Source of the DNA: Hyphomicrobiales bacterium
GTDB lineage: Bacteria > Pseudomonadota > Alphaproteobacteria > Rhizobiales > Rhizobiaceae
NCBI GenBank assembly: GCA_900469625.1
Contig: UBXV01000015.1
Span: forward strand, 21,221 to 85,220
DNA: 64,000 nt
Direction: 5' to 3'
Position numbers and translations under genes: made by a program. Below the pieces are notes generated by a model. It was not told where the DNA came from. It made no database searches and saw only the letters and a list, made by a program, of their open reading frames with translations. Positions 16,894-25,764 of the stretch are shown here, piece by piece (position 1 is the first letter of the stretch; each line of letters begins with the position of its first letter).

Positions 16894-17721
16894 ATGTTTC
16901 AGAACCGCGCCGAGGCATTGGCGCTCGCATTGCCGGCGGCGGTGTTTGCGGCGATCGTCTTTCTGGCGCCCGTCGTCATTCTGCTTGCCGAAGGCTTTCG
17001 CAGCGCCGACAGCTGGTCGATTACGGCCTATGTCGATTTCTTCACCGATCCCTTGAACCGCACGGTCTTCCTGCGCACGTTCCGGCTCGGCCTGATGGTG
17101 ACGGCGGTCTCCGCCGTGATCGGTTATGCGGCCGCCTTTGCGATCGTCAATCTGTCGCCGCGCAGCAAGGGGCAGATGATCGGCCTCGTGGTGCTGCCAC
17201 TGATGATCTCGTCGGTCGCGCGCACCTATGCCTGGATCGTCATTCTCGGCCGCACCGGCATCGTCAACCAGGCGCTGCAGCTCATTGGCCTTTCGGACGA
17301 ACCGATCCGCTTTCTCTTCACCGAGACGGCCGTGTTCATCGGCCTGTTGCAGCTGTTCCTGCCGCTGATGATCCTGTCCCTGATCAGCGCGCTCGAGAAC
17401 ATGCCGAAGGACGCGATCCCTGCGGCGCGCGTGCTCGGTGCCAACTGGTTCCAGGTCTTCTGGAAGGTCATCCTGCCGTTGACGAAGGAAGGTCTTGTGA
17501 TCGGTGGAACGCTGGTCTTCACCGGCTCTCTGACGGCCTATATCACGCCGGCCATCCTCGGTGGCTCCAAGGTGCTGATGCTCGAGACGTTGCTCTATCA
17601 GCGCGTCACTGTCGCCAATGATTTCGTCTCGGCCAGCGTCATTGCCTTCATCCTGATCGTCATGAGCTTTGCTGCCAATCTCCTTCTGAAACGGCTCGCC
17701 ACCGCGAGGAACAAGCGATGA
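16894..17721 (+). CDS. ABC importer permease (PotB-like)
   Basis: 275 residues from ATG 16894, behind GAAAGGAAG. Six helices (first 'ALALALPAAVFAAIVFLAPVVILLAEGF') and the EAA loop 'IPAARVLGANWFQVFWKVILPLTKEG' typical of the PotB/CysT/ThiP group. The stop overlaps the next permease start (ATGA at 17718-17721). It forms the membrane channel with the PotC-like subunit. Confidence 0.88.
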   Translation: MFQNRAEALALALPAAVFAAIVFLAPVVILLAEGFRSADSWSITAYVDFFTDPLNRTVFLRTFRLGLMVTAVSAVIGYAAAFAIVNLSPRSKGQMIGLVVLPLMISSVARTYAWIVILGRTGIVNQALQLIGLSDEPIRFLFTETAVFIGLLQLFLPLMILSLISALENMPKDAIPAARVLGANWFQVFWKVILPLTKEGLVIGGTLVFTGSLTAYITPAILGGSKVLMLETLLYQRVTVANDFVSASVIAFILIVMSFAANLLLKRLATARNKR

Positions 17722-18497
17722 CCCCTCGTATCTTTTCGCCTCTCGTCCTGTTTCTGGTTGTCGCCTTCCTGATCGGGCCGTTCTTCATCATCGTCGCGGC
17801 GTCGCTGTCGGGTGGCGAGACGCTCGCCTTCCCGCCCCAGGGGTTCTCGCTGAAATGGGTGGTGAAGGTCTTCACCGTGGAGAGCTTCCGCGAGAGCTTC
17901 GCCGTATCTATGTTCCTTGCCATTGGCGGCACCGCCATGGCGCTGGTGCTCGGCATTCCCGCGTCCTACGCGCTGTCACGCTACAAGTTGCCCTTCGGCG
18001 AGACCATCCGCACGATCGTGTCGCTGCCGATCATCGTGCCCGGCATCATCGTCGGCCTGGCGCTATTGCGCTACATCGTCGTGCCGTTCGGCTTCAACAT
18101 CACGCTGGCGCTGTTCCTGGCGCATACGGCGCTGGTGCTGCCCTACGCCGTGCGCGTCGTCTCGGCCAGCCTCAACAACCTGCGCTCGGATATCGAGGAG
18201 GCGGCCGTGCTGCTCGGCTCATCGCGTGCCGGCGCCTTCTTCCGGGTGGTGATGCCGAACATCCGCAGCGGCATTCTTGCCGCCTTCATTCTCGGCTTCG
18301 TGACGAGCTTCAACCAGGTGCCGGTGTCGCTGTTCCTGTCGGGCCCCGGCGTGCGCACGCTGCCGATCGACATGCTCTCCTACATGGAGATCACCTATGA
18401 CCCGTCGGTCGCGGCTCTGTCTGCGCTGCTCGCCTTCATGTCCATCGGCATCGTTTTCCTTGCCGAACGCTTCCTAGGATTTTCCCGCTATGTCTGA
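17718..18497 (+). CDS. ABC importer permease (PotC-like)
   Basis: 259 residues. Six helices (first 'FSPLVLFLVVAFLIGPFFIIVAASLSGG') and EAA loop 'IEEAAVLLGSSRAGAFFRVVMPNIRSG'. Its 3' end overlaps the ATPase gene by 8 bases. Second half of the membrane channel. Confidence 0.88.
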   Translation: MTPRIFSPLVLFLVVAFLIGPFFIIVAASLSGGETLAFPPQGFSLKWVVKVFTVESFRESFAVSMFLAIGGTAMALVLGIPASYALSRYKLPFGETIRTIVSLPIIVPGIIVGLALLRYIVVPFGFNITLALFLAHTALVLPYAVRVVSASLNNLRSDIEEAAVLLGSSRAGAFFRVVMPNIRSGILAAFILGFVTSFNQVPVSLFLSGPGVRTLPIDMLSYMEITYDPSVAALSALLAFMSIGIVFLAERFLGFSRYV

Positions 18498-19518
18498 TGC
18501 ACCCTTCCTCAGCCTCGAAAAACTCACGCTCGCCTATGGCGATACCGTCGCGGTGAAGGATCTCGACCTATCGATCCGCAAGGGCGAACTGGTGGCGTTC
18601 CTCGGCCCGTCCGGCTGCGGCAAGACGACGACGATGCGCTCGATCGCGGGCCTGCTGACGCCGGCCTCTGGGCGCATCAGCCTCGACGGCACGGATATCA
18701 CCCGCGTATCGGCCAACAAGCGCTCGGTCGGCCTGGTGTTTCAGTCCTATGCACTGTTTCCGCATCTCTCGGTGTTCGAGAACGTCGCCTTCGGTCTGCG
18801 CCTGAAGAAGCTGCCTGCAAGCGATATCGAGACGCGCGTCACCGCCGGCTTGAAATCCGTGGGCCTGTCGAAATTCGCGACCCGCAAACCGGCCGAGCTT
18901 TCCGGCGGCCAGCAGCAGCGCGTCGCCCTTGCTCGCTCGATGGTGATGGAGCCGAAGGTGCTGCTGCTCGACGAGCCGCTGTCGAACCTCGACGCCCGTC
19001 TTCGTCTCGAGATGCGCACCGAGCTGCAGCGCGTCCAGAAGGAAACCGGCGTGACGATGATCTTCGTCACCCACGACCAGGGCGAAGCGCTGTCGCTCGC
19101 TGACCGGATCGTGGTGATGCTCAACGGCGCGATCGAACAGATCGGCACGCCGGAAGACATCTACAATCGCCCGGTTTCCCGCTTCGTCGCCGACTTCGTC
19201 GGCTTCGAGAACATCTTTGCGGTCGAAGGCGGCAAGCTCAAAGCCGCAAACGGCCCGATCGCCCTTTCCGAATCCCTGCCGCCTGACACGGCAGGGCTTG
19301 CGTGGCGTCCGCGCATGGTGACCCTTGGTTCAGGTCCTTTCCAAGGCACTGTGCGCGGAGCCTCTTTCTCCGGAAGCACCCGCGAATATCTGCTCGATAC
19401 GCCGCTCGGCGCCATCAAGGCCGAGGAGGATGCGGGCCTTGCCGCGCACCAGCCGGGCACCGAGCTTGCCTTCGACCTGCCGGTCGCCAGGGCGGCGCGG
19501 CTCGAGCGGTTCGGATAA
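18490..19518 (+). CDS. ABC importer ATP-binding subunit (PotA-like)
   Basis: 342 residues. Walker A 'GPSGCGKTTTMRSIAGL', Q-loop 'VFQSYALFPHLSVFENVAFG', signature 'LSGGQQQRVALARSM', Walker B 'VLLLDEPLSNLDARL', H-loop 'FVTHDQGEALSL'. The C-terminal ~100 residues form a TOBE/OB regulatory domain ('PRMVTLGSGPFQGTVRGASFSGSTREYLL'), as in PotA/FbpC. Overlaps the preceding permease; the nucleoside hydrolase gene starts 6 bases after it. Confidence 0.9.
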   Translation: MSDAPFLSLEKLTLAYGDTVAVKDLDLSIRKGELVAFLGPSGCGKTTTMRSIAGLLTPASGRISLDGTDITRVSANKRSVGLVFQSYALFPHLSVFENVAFGLRLKKLPASDIETRVTAGLKSVGLSKFATRKPAELSGGQQQRVALARSMVMEPKVLLLDEPLSNLDARLRLEMRTELQRVQKETGVTMIFVTHDQGEALSLADRIVVMLNGAIEQIGTPEDIYNRPVSRFVADFVGFENIFAVEGGKLKAANGPIALSESLPPDTAGLAWRPRMVTLGSGPFQGTVRGASFSGSTREYLLDTPLGAIKAEEDAGLAAHQPGTELAFDLPVARAARLERFG

Positions 19519-19524
19519 CCGGCA

Positions 19525-20448
19525 ATGGGGATCTGGATCGATACCGACATGGGTTTCGACGACATCGCTGCGGTGCTCGTCGTTCTCCATGCCAATGAGC
19601 CGGTTGACGGCGTCTCGCTCGTCTTCGGCAATACGCCGATGGAGCAGGTGAGGCGCAATGCCGCGAGCGCCGCGCTGGCCTTCGGCTGGACGTTTCCCAT
19701 CCATGAGGGACGCGCCTTGCCGGTTCTCGGCAAGCTTGAGACCGCCGAGCGGATCCTTGGCGAGACCGGTATGCCGACCGCCGGCCTGTCGTTGCCGACG
19801 GCCCCACCGCTTCCCGCGAGTGACGCGTTCGATGCCCTGTGCCGTTGGCTGGACGACGGAGACGAACCCCGCCGGATCCTGGCGCTCGGGCCGCTCACCA
19901 ACCTGGCAGCCCTCTGCCTTGCCAGGCCGGATCTGGCCGCAAAGATCACCGACCTGACCTGGATGGGCGGCGGCGTCACCAGCGGCAACCACACGGCATC
20001 CGCCGAATTCAACGCCTTCGCCGACCCGGAAGCACTGGCGATCGTGCTCGCCCACGGCCTGCCGCTGCGCATGGTCGACCTCGACCTTTGCCGCAAGGTC
20101 TTTGCCTATCCCGATGATATCGCACCCATTCGCGCGGCCGGCGGCGTCAACGCCGCCCTGATCGCCGATCTGCTGTCGGGCTATGTCTCGATCGGCACCA
20201 GCCGCGGACGGCCGGGCATGGCGATTTACGATCCTTCAGCCGCTGTTGCCTTCGTCAATCCAGGGGCGATTTCCTTCGGCAAGGCACGCATCGATGCGGA
20301 GCTTGCCGGCGCGCTTACCCGTGGGCGCACCGTGGTCGAAACCCGTGAGAGCCATGCCGCCTTCAACGCCGAATACGCGACGGACGTACACGCGGAAACC
20401 GCCCGTGCGCAGATCCTTGGCGCCCTGATGAAGGAAGCCGCCAAGTGA
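19525..20448 (+). CDS. Nucleoside hydrolase (inosine/uridine-preferring family)
   Basis: 307 residues. The N-terminal calcium-binding signature reads 'DTDMGFDDIAAV' where most members have DTDPGxDD, so the Pro is Met here while the aspartates are kept. Other conserved blocks: 'LGPLTNLAAL', 'WMGGGVTSGNHTASAEFNAFADPEA', and the catalytic-site His region 'YDPSAAVAFV' (D-x-x-A). It splits the N-glycosidic bond of ribonucleosides to base and ribose in the cytoplasm. Located between the ATPase and adenine deaminase genes; GTGA overlap with the latter at 20445-20448. Confidence 0.88.
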   Translation: MGIWIDTDMGFDDIAAVLVVLHANEPVDGVSLVFGNTPMEQVRRNAASAALAFGWTFPIHEGRALPVLGKLETAERILGETGMPTAGLSLPTAPPLPASDAFDALCRWLDDGDEPRRILALGPLTNLAALCLARPDLAAKITDLTWMGGGVTSGNHTASAEFNAFADPEALAIVLAHGLPLRMVDLDLCRKVFAYPDDIAPIRAAGGVNAALIADLLSGYVSIGTSRGRPGMAIYDPSAAVAFVNPGAISFGKARIDAELAGALTRGRTVVETRESHAAFNAEYATDVHAETARAQILGALMKEAAK

Positions 20449-22238
20449 GCGACCAGCCGAGCCGTCTGCAGGAGCCGATGGACCTGATGGATGCGACGTT
20501 GCGCGCCCGCGCCGTTGCTGCAGCGCGTGGCGCCGAGGCATTCGATGTGCTGATCACCGGCGGCACCGTGGTCGACATGGTCACCGGCGAACGGCGCGCG
20601 GCCGACGTCGGCATTGTCGGCTCGCTGATTGCGAGCGTGCATGCGCCGGGGAGCCGCAGCGATGCCGCAGCGATGGTCGACGCCTCCGGCGCCTTCCTGT
20701 CGCCGGGGCTGATCGATACGCATATGCATGTCGAAAGCTCGATGGTGACGCCCGCGGCCTATGCCGATGCCGTGCTGCCGCGCGGCGTCACGACGATCGT
20801 CTGGGACCCGCACGAGTTCGGCAATGTCAGCGGCATCGCCGGCGTGCGGTGGGCGGCCGATGCGATCGCGGATTTGCCGCTGCGCTGCGTGCTGCTGGCT
20901 CCCTCGAGCGTGCCTTCAGCGCCTGGTCTGGAAGTGGCCGGCGCCGATTTCGACGGCGGTGCCATCGCCACCATGCTTGCCTGGCCCGAGATCGGCGGTA
21001 TTGCCGAGATGATGAACATGCGCGGGGTGATCGATGGCGATCCACGTATGCACGCCATCGTCCAGGCGGGGCTGACAGCGGGAAAGCCGGTCAACGGCCA
21101 TGCGCGCGGCCTCACCGGAGCCGACCTTCAGGCCTTCGTGACCGCGGGCGTCAGCTCGGACCACGAGCTGGTTTCCGCCGATGATCTCGTGGCCAAGCTC
21201 CGCGCTGGTCTGACGATCGAACTGCGTGGCTCGCACGATCATCTGCTGCCGGAGTTCGTCGCGGCGCTGAACGCGCTCGGCCACCTTCCGCAGACAGTGG
21301 CGCTCTGCACCGATGATGTCTTCCCCGATGATCTCGACCGCTCCGGCGGTCTCGACGACGTGGTCAGGCGGTTGGTGCGCTACGGGCTCAGGCCCGAATG
21401 GGCGCTGCGCGCCGCAACGTTGAACGCCGCTCAGCGCCTGGGCCGTAGCGACCTCGGTCTGGTTGCTCCGGGACGGCGAGCAGATATTGCGATCTTCGAG
21501 GATCTTCAGGATTTGCGCGCCCGTTCGGTCATTGCCGGCGGCCGGCTTGTCGCTTCGGGCGGGCGAATGATCGACGCTCCGCCGCAGGCCGATGTTCAGG
21601 CACTCGCCGGCACGATGAAGATCGCGCCGCTGTGCGAGACGGACTTCGCCATCGCCTCGTCGGGCTCGAAGGTCCGTATCGCCACGATCGATCGCCCGCG
21701 CTTTACCCAATGGGGCGAGGCCGTGGCTGACGTCGAAAACGGCTTCGTCGTTCCGCCTGTGGGCGCAACCCTGATTGCCGTCGCCCATCGCCACGGCCGC
21801 GCTGACAGCAAGCCGCGCGTCGGCCTGCTCACCGGCTGGGGCGAATGGCGCGGCGCGTTTGCAACGACGGTCTCCCATGACAGCCACAACCTCACGGTCT
21901 TCGGTGGTAACGCCCACGACATGATGGTGGCGGCAAATGCCGTCATCGCCGCCGGCGGCGGCATGGCGGTGGCATCCTCAGGCAAGATCGATGCAATCCT
22001 GCCGTTGCCGCTTTGCGGCCTCGTCTCCGATGCGCCGCTGGCCGAGGTGTCGGCCGGTTTCGCGCGCCTGCGCGACGCTGTCGGGCGGATCGTCGATTGG
22101 CAGCCGCCCTATCTCGTCTTCAAGGCCTGTTTCGGCGCGACGCTCGCTTGCAACGCCGGCCCGCACCAGACCGATCGCGGCATTGCCGACGTGCTGACAG
22201 GCAAGGTGCTCGACAACCCGGTCCTCGAGGTCCTCTGA
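20445..22238 (+). CDS. ade: Adenine deaminase
   Basis: 597 residues from a GTG whose GTGA overlaps the hydrolase stop. Amidohydrolase fold: metal ligands 'PGLIDTHMHVESSMVTP', 'VWDPHEFGNVSG', 'GHARGLTGADLQAFVTAGVSSDHE', and the late 'CTDDVFPDDL'. The C-terminal domain 'GGGMAVASSGKIDAILPLPLCGLVSD' is specific for adenine deaminases. Converts adenine to hypoxanthine and ammonia. The N-terminus (MSDQPSRLQEPMDLMDATLR) is normal for the family. Follows the nucleoside hydrolase, giving nucleoside to adenine to hypoxanthine in one operon. Confidence 0.9.
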   Translation: MSDQPSRLQEPMDLMDATLRARAVAAARGAEAFDVLITGGTVVDMVTGERRAADVGIVGSLIASVHAPGSRSDAAAMVDASGAFLSPGLIDTHMHVESSMVTPAAYADAVLPRGVTTIVWDPHEFGNVSGIAGVRWAADAIADLPLRCVLLAPSSVPSAPGLEVAGADFDGGAIATMLAWPEIGGIAEMMNMRGVIDGDPRMHAIVQAGLTAGKPVNGHARGLTGADLQAFVTAGVSSDHELVSADDLVAKLRAGLTIELRGSHDHLLPEFVAALNALGHLPQTVALCTDDVFPDDLDRSGGLDDVVRRLVRYGLRPEWALRAATLNAAQRLGRSDLGLVAPGRRADIAIFEDLQDLRARSVIAGGRLVASGGRMIDAPPQADVQALAGTMKIAPLCETDFAIASSGSKVRIATIDRPRFTQWGEAVADVENGFVVPPVGATLIAVAHRHGRADSKPRVGLLTGWGEWRGAFATTVSHDSHNLTVFGGNAHDMMVAANAVIAAGGGMAVASSGKIDAILPLPLCGLVSDAPLAEVSAGFARLRDAVGRIVDWQPPYLVFKACFGATLACNAGPHQTDRGIADVLTGKVLDNPVLEVL

Positions 22239-22249
22239 GGCACCAAGCG

Positions 22250-22267
22250 GGGCGACGGTTGTCGCCC
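22250..22267. terminator. Hairpin after the ade operon
   Basis: GGGCGAC-GGTT-GTCGCCC, a perfect 7-base-pair stem with a tetraloop, 11 bases after the ade stop and before the convergent amidohydrolase stop (22329). No U-tract; a probable end of the operon. Confidence 0.45.
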
Positions 22268-22328
22268 TGCCTCAAATGCAATCAGGCGCGGCCTGGATAG
22301 GCCAAACGCTCTTCCGTCAGCGATCCGC

Positions 22329-23498
22329 CTAAGCGATCAATTCCTGTTGCACCAAAGTCGTCCAGAAAGTCGCGCCGGGACCTATGGCCCCGTCGTTGAA
22401 GTCGTATGCGGTGTTGTGGTGAAGCGCGCCGTCGACGGCGGGGCCGTTGCCGAGCCAGACGTAGCAGCCGGGGGCTTCGAGCCCGAAGAAGGCGAAGTCG
22501 TCGCCGGCGGTTGACGGCGGAAACTGTGTGCGCGTCTTCTCTCCGAAGACGGCGCGAGCGGCCAAAAGCGCCCGTTCGCTCGCATCGGCATCATTGACCA
22601 CGGGCGGAATGCGGCGCTCGAAGGCGTAGTCGACTTCGATGCCATACATCTGGGCGGTGCCACGGGCGAGACGGCCAATCTCTTCCTCGAGCTGGTCGCG
22701 CACATGCGGTGTATAGGCGCGCGCCGTGCCGCCGATCTCGACGGTATCGGGAATGACGTTGAGCGCCTTCGGGTCGCCGGCGCGGACCGAGCAGGCGCTG
22801 ACAACGGCCGGCTGCAGCGGATCGACGACGCGACCGACGATCGATTGCAGCGAGGCGAGGAAGGTGCCGGCGGCGGTCACCGGATCACGGCCGAGATGCG
22901 GCTTGGCGCCATGGGTGCCGACGCCGCGGAACGTCAGCCGCCAGCTGTCCGACGAGGCGAGCTGCGGTCCGGAGACCACTGCCATCTCGTCAGGTTCCAG
23001 GCCCGGCATGTTATGCAGGCCGTAGACGGCATCGCAGGGGAAGAGCTCGAAGAGGCCGTCCTCGACCATGCGCCTGGCGCCACCGCGACCTTCCTCGGCC
23101 GGCTGGAAGATGAAATGCACCGTACCGGAAAAATCGCGTGTCCTGGCGAGATGGCGAGCCGCGCCAAGTAGCATGGCGGTGTGGCCGTCATGGCCACAGG
23201 CATGCATCTTGCCGGCTTCCTTGGATTTGTATGGCCGGTCGGCCAGCTCCGGCATGGCGAGTGCATCCATATCGGCCCGAAGGCCGATCGAGCGTGTGCC
23301 GTTGCCGACCTGCAGCGTGCCGACCACACCGGTTTTTCCAAGGCCACGGTGGACTTTAAGACCCGCTTCTTCAAGCAGCCTTGCGACCAGATCGCTGGTG
23401 CGGACTTCCTCGAAACCGAGTTCGGGATGGGCGTGCAGATCACGTCGGAATTCGGTAAGGAAGGGCAGGTCGTTGGTGATCCCGTCTGGCACGCGCAT
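22329..23498 (-). CDS. M20D family amidohydrolase (hippurate hydrolase / N-acyl amino acid hydrolase type)
   Basis: 389 residues. Metal and catalytic motifs: 'LRADMDALAMPE', 'MHACGHDGHTAMLLGAA', 'IFQPAEEGRGGARRM', 'HGAKPHLGRDP' and the final 'LHHNTAYDFND'. This pattern matches HipO/AmaA/Cyg-type cytoplasmic hydrolases that release an amino acid or an acyl/aryl acid from an N-acyl amide. The exact substrate cannot be read. Divergent from the phosphoribosyltransferase gene with 187 bases between; no clear pathway link. Confidence 0.85.
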   Translation of the reverse strand: MRVPDGITNDLPFLTEFRRDLHAHPELGFEEVRTSDLVARLLEEAGLKVHRGLGKTGVVGTLQVGNGTRSIGLRADMDALAMPELADRPYKSKEAGKMHACGHDGHTAMLLGAARHLARTRDFSGTVHFIFQPAEEGRGGARRMVEDGLFELFPCDAVYGLHNMPGLEPDEMAVVSGPQLASSDSWRLTFRGVGTHGAKPHLGRDPVTAAGTFLASLQSIVGRVVDPLQPAVVSACSVRAGDPKALNVIPDTVEIGGTARAYTPHVRDQLEEEIGRLARGTAQMYGIEVDYAFERRIPPVVNDADASERALLAARAVFGEKTRTQFPPSTAGDDFAFFGLEAPGCYVWLGNGPAVDGALHHNTAYDFNDGAIGPGATFWTTLVQQELIA

Positions 23499-23685
23499 TG
23501 TCTGGCAGTTCCTTGCATGTCTATCGGTGGAGGGCTGTCGAATTCCCCAGATTTGCGTCGGCCGGGGCGCCCTTTCGGTTTGATCGAAGTGATAATCGGT
23601 ATAGACGAAAACCGCCGGAACCAGAACAGTGCCCCGGTGTTTTCATCGCCTTTCGTTGAGGGCAAAAGAGACGCAGGAGAGGTCC

Positions 23686-24372
23686 ATGCCGATGGAGCCG
23701 CATGAATTCTGGCAGGAAGTCTTTCCGCCGAAAAGCTTCGACGCTGGAAGCGGTTATCGCGATTTCTTCCCGGCAACGCTTAAAGACGGTCGACAGATCC
23801 TGTTGCCGATCCGCCATCTCGCCGATGGCAAGCACGCACTGGCGTCGCTGATCATCAATCAGGCGAGTTTCGCCGTTGAGGAAGCGCTGGCATCCGAACT
23901 CGCCGCGAAACTTGCGCCTTTAGAGCCGGATGTGATCGCAGGTCTGCCGACGCTCGGATTGACGCTCGCTGCCGCCGTCGCCCGCAAGCTCGGCCATGCA
24001 CGCTACGTGCCGCTCGGCACCTCGCGAAAGTTCTGGTACGTCGACGATCTTTCCGTGCCGCTGTCGTCGATCACTACGCCCGACCAGAAGAAGCGGCTCT
24101 ACGTCGATCCGCGCATGCTGCCTCTTCTAAAGGACAAGCGTGTTGCGCTCATCGACGACGTCATCTCCAGCGGCACGTCGATCGTGGCCGGGCTGACGCT
24201 GATGCGGACCTGCGGCGTGGAGCCGATCGCGATCGGCGCCGCCATGCTGCAGACCGAGCGGTGGAGACAACCCCTGGCCGACCTCGCGCCGCATTGGCCA
24301 GAGCGGGTTGTCGGTGTGTTCCGAACGCCGCTGCTGGCCAAGGGCGACGACGGCGCGTGGCGCGCCGCCTGA
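23686..24372 (+). CDS. Phosphoribosyltransferase, purine type
   Basis: 228 residues from ATG 23686 (GGAGAGG upstream); ATG 23692 is an alternative. The PRPP-binding motif is 'RVALIDDVISSGTSIVAGL' (two acidic residues, then SGTS), and 'DVIAGLPTLGLTLAAAVARKLGHARYVPLG' matches the Apt/Xpt group core. It probably converts a free purine base and PRPP into the nucleotide, which fits a window rich in purine genes, but the base is unknown. It stands alone between the amidohydrolase and copper genes. Confidence 0.75.
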   Translation: MPMEPHEFWQEVFPPKSFDAGSGYRDFFPATLKDGRQILLPIRHLADGKHALASLIINQASFAVEEALASELAAKLAPLEPDVIAGLPTLGLTLAAAVARKLGHARYVPLGTSRKFWYVDDLSVPLSSITTPDQKKRLYVDPRMLPLLKDKRVALIDDVISSGTSIVAGLTLMRTCGVEPIAIGAAMLQTERWRQPLADLAPHWPERVVGVFRTPLLAKGDDGAWRAA

Positions 24373-24388
24373 AGGCCCCTCGATCGCG

Positions 24389-24856
24389 CTATTGCGCCGG
24401 CCGCACCTTGTAATAGACGGTCGCCGCTGCGCCGGATGTCTTGGCGATGGTGTAGACATCATAGGACGCCTTCGGATCGTCGCCCATGCCGAGCGAGCCC
24501 GCCGGCATGCCGGGCACAGCAATGCCGGCCACATCCGGCTTTTCGGTCACAAGCTTCTGAACCGCCTCAAGCGGCACATGCCCTTCGACCACGTAACCGT
24601 CGATGACGGCGGTGTGGCAGCCCTCCATGTCGGCCGGAACGCCGAACCGGGTCTTGATCGGGGTCATGTCGGCTTCGTCGCGAATATCCACCTTGAAGCC
24701 GGCTGCCTCCATTGCATCGGCCCACTGTTCGCAGCACCCGCATTGCGGGTCCTTGTAGACCGTCATCGGACCGGCCGCGAGCGCCATGCCTGATGTAAGC
24801 ATCGACATGCCAATGATCGTACCGGCGATGAAATGTCTGCGTTTGAGGTTCAACAT
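24389..24856 (-). CDS. DUF411 periplasmic metal-binding protein
   Basis: 155 residues. Tat-like or Sec leader 'MLNLKRRHFIAGTIIGMSMLTSGMALA' followed by the DUF411 core: 'VYKDPQCGCCEQWADAMEAAGFKVDI' with the CGCC cysteines, 'GCHTAVIDGYVVEGHVP', 'IAVPGMPAGSLGM'. DUF411 proteins are found in copper and silver resistance loci and are thought to bind metal. Last gene of the periplasmic copper operon. Confidence 0.85.
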   Translation of the reverse strand: MLNLKRRHFIAGTIIGMSMLTSGMALAAGPMTVYKDPQCGCCEQWADAMEAAGFKVDIRDEADMTPIKTRFGVPADMEGCHTAVIDGYVVEGHVPLEAVQKLVTEKPDVAGIAVPGMPAGSLGMGDDPKASYDVYTIAKTSGAAATVYYKVRPAQ

Positions 24857-24932
24857 CGAACACTCCTTTCCTGTCTGTTCGGCCTGGTGTCCAAGGCCCG
24901 GTCACATCTTATACCGGGCCTTTGGCGTGTGA

Positions 24933-25205
24933 TTACTTGATCTCGGTCACTGTCAGCTTGCCGTCGACGCGGTCGGCGACGAATTCGATGGCGGCCCCTT
25001 CCTTGAGCTTGGCCAGGATAGCCTCATCCTTGACCCGGAACACCATGGTCATGGCGGGCATATCAAGGTTCTTCAGGTCCTCATGGGCGATGGTCACCTT
25101 CTTGGCAGAGGTATCGAGCTTCTTGACGGTTCCCTTGGTGAACTCGGCTGCCTGGGCGGAAGCGGCGAGCGCCAGAGCGGCAAACAGCGTGACGAACGTT
25201 TTCAT
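24933..25205 (-). CDS. CusF-like periplasmic copper-binding protein
   Basis: 90 residues with signal peptide MKTFVTLFAALALAASAQA. The mature 70 residues match the CusF_Ec family: 'GTVKKLDTSAKKVTIAHEDLKNLDMPAMTMVFRV' contains the His and the two Met-rich positions (M-P-A-M-T-M) that bind Cu(I) or Ag(I) in CusF. No RND pump is encoded nearby, so it may pass copper to the oxidase or cupredoxin of the same operon. 26 bases separate it from the cupredoxin gene. Confidence 0.88.
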   Translation of the reverse strand: MKTFVTLFAALALAASAQAAEFTKGTVKKLDTSAKKVTIAHEDLKNLDMPAMTMVFRVKDEAILAKLKEGAAIEFVADRVDGKLTVTEIK

Positions 25206-25231
25206 AATGGCATCCTTTCAATCGGTTACAG

Positions 25232-25717
25232 TTACTTCTTCACGACTTCGAGCGGCCCGTGCATGCCGGCGTCGTAGTGGCCGGGGACCAGGCAGGCGAA
25301 TTCGAAGGTGCCGGTGTTGGTGAAGGTCCAGACGATCTCGCCGGATTTGCCCGGCTCGAGCCGAATGGCGTTTGCGTCGGCGTGTTCCATGTCCGGGAAC
25401 TTCTCCATTGCTACCTTGTGTTCCTGGATCTGTGCCTTGTCGTCGAGCACGAATTCATGTTCGAGTTCGCCGACATTCTTGAGGGCGAAGCGCACGGTCT
25501 GCCCCTGGCGGACCTTGATGCTCGCGGGTGTGAAGATCATCTTGCCGTCATCGGTTTCCTTCATTGTCACGCGCACCGTCTGCGTGGCGTTCTTGGCGTC
25601 GCCGGGCTGGCCGATCGACATGGCCTCATGGCCACCGCCGTGCGTACCACTCGCCAGCATAGGCGACGCGAGCGAGGAGGTGGCGAGGAACGCCAGCGCG
25701 AAAAGTGTCGTCTTCAT
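25232..25717 (-). CDS. Periplasmic cupredoxin
   Basis: 161 residues from ATG 25717, chosen for AAGGAA seven bases upstream; an in-frame ATG at 25759 would add 14 residues. Signal peptide 'MKTTLFALAFLATSSLASPMLA', a Gly/His linker 'GTHGGGHEAMS', and a cupredoxin domain: 'FTPASIKVRQGQTVRFALKNVGELEHEFVL' holds the first His ligand, and 'FEFACLVPGHYDAGMHGPLEV' gives the Cys-x4-His-x4-Met ligands of a type 1 copper site. Likely an electron carrier or copper store for the neighbouring multicopper oxidase. Confidence 0.9.
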   Translation of the reverse strand: MKTTLFALAFLATSSLASPMLASGTHGGGHEAMSIGQPGDAKNATQTVRVTMKETDDGKMIFTPASIKVRQGQTVRFALKNVGELEHEFVLDDKAQIQEHKVAMEKFPDMEHADANAIRLEPGKSGEIVWTFTNTGTFEFACLVPGHYDAGMHGPLEVVKK

Positions 25718-25764
25718 CTTGGTTTCCTTGGTTGCATTGCTTGCATTGGCAGAGGTCATTCGGG

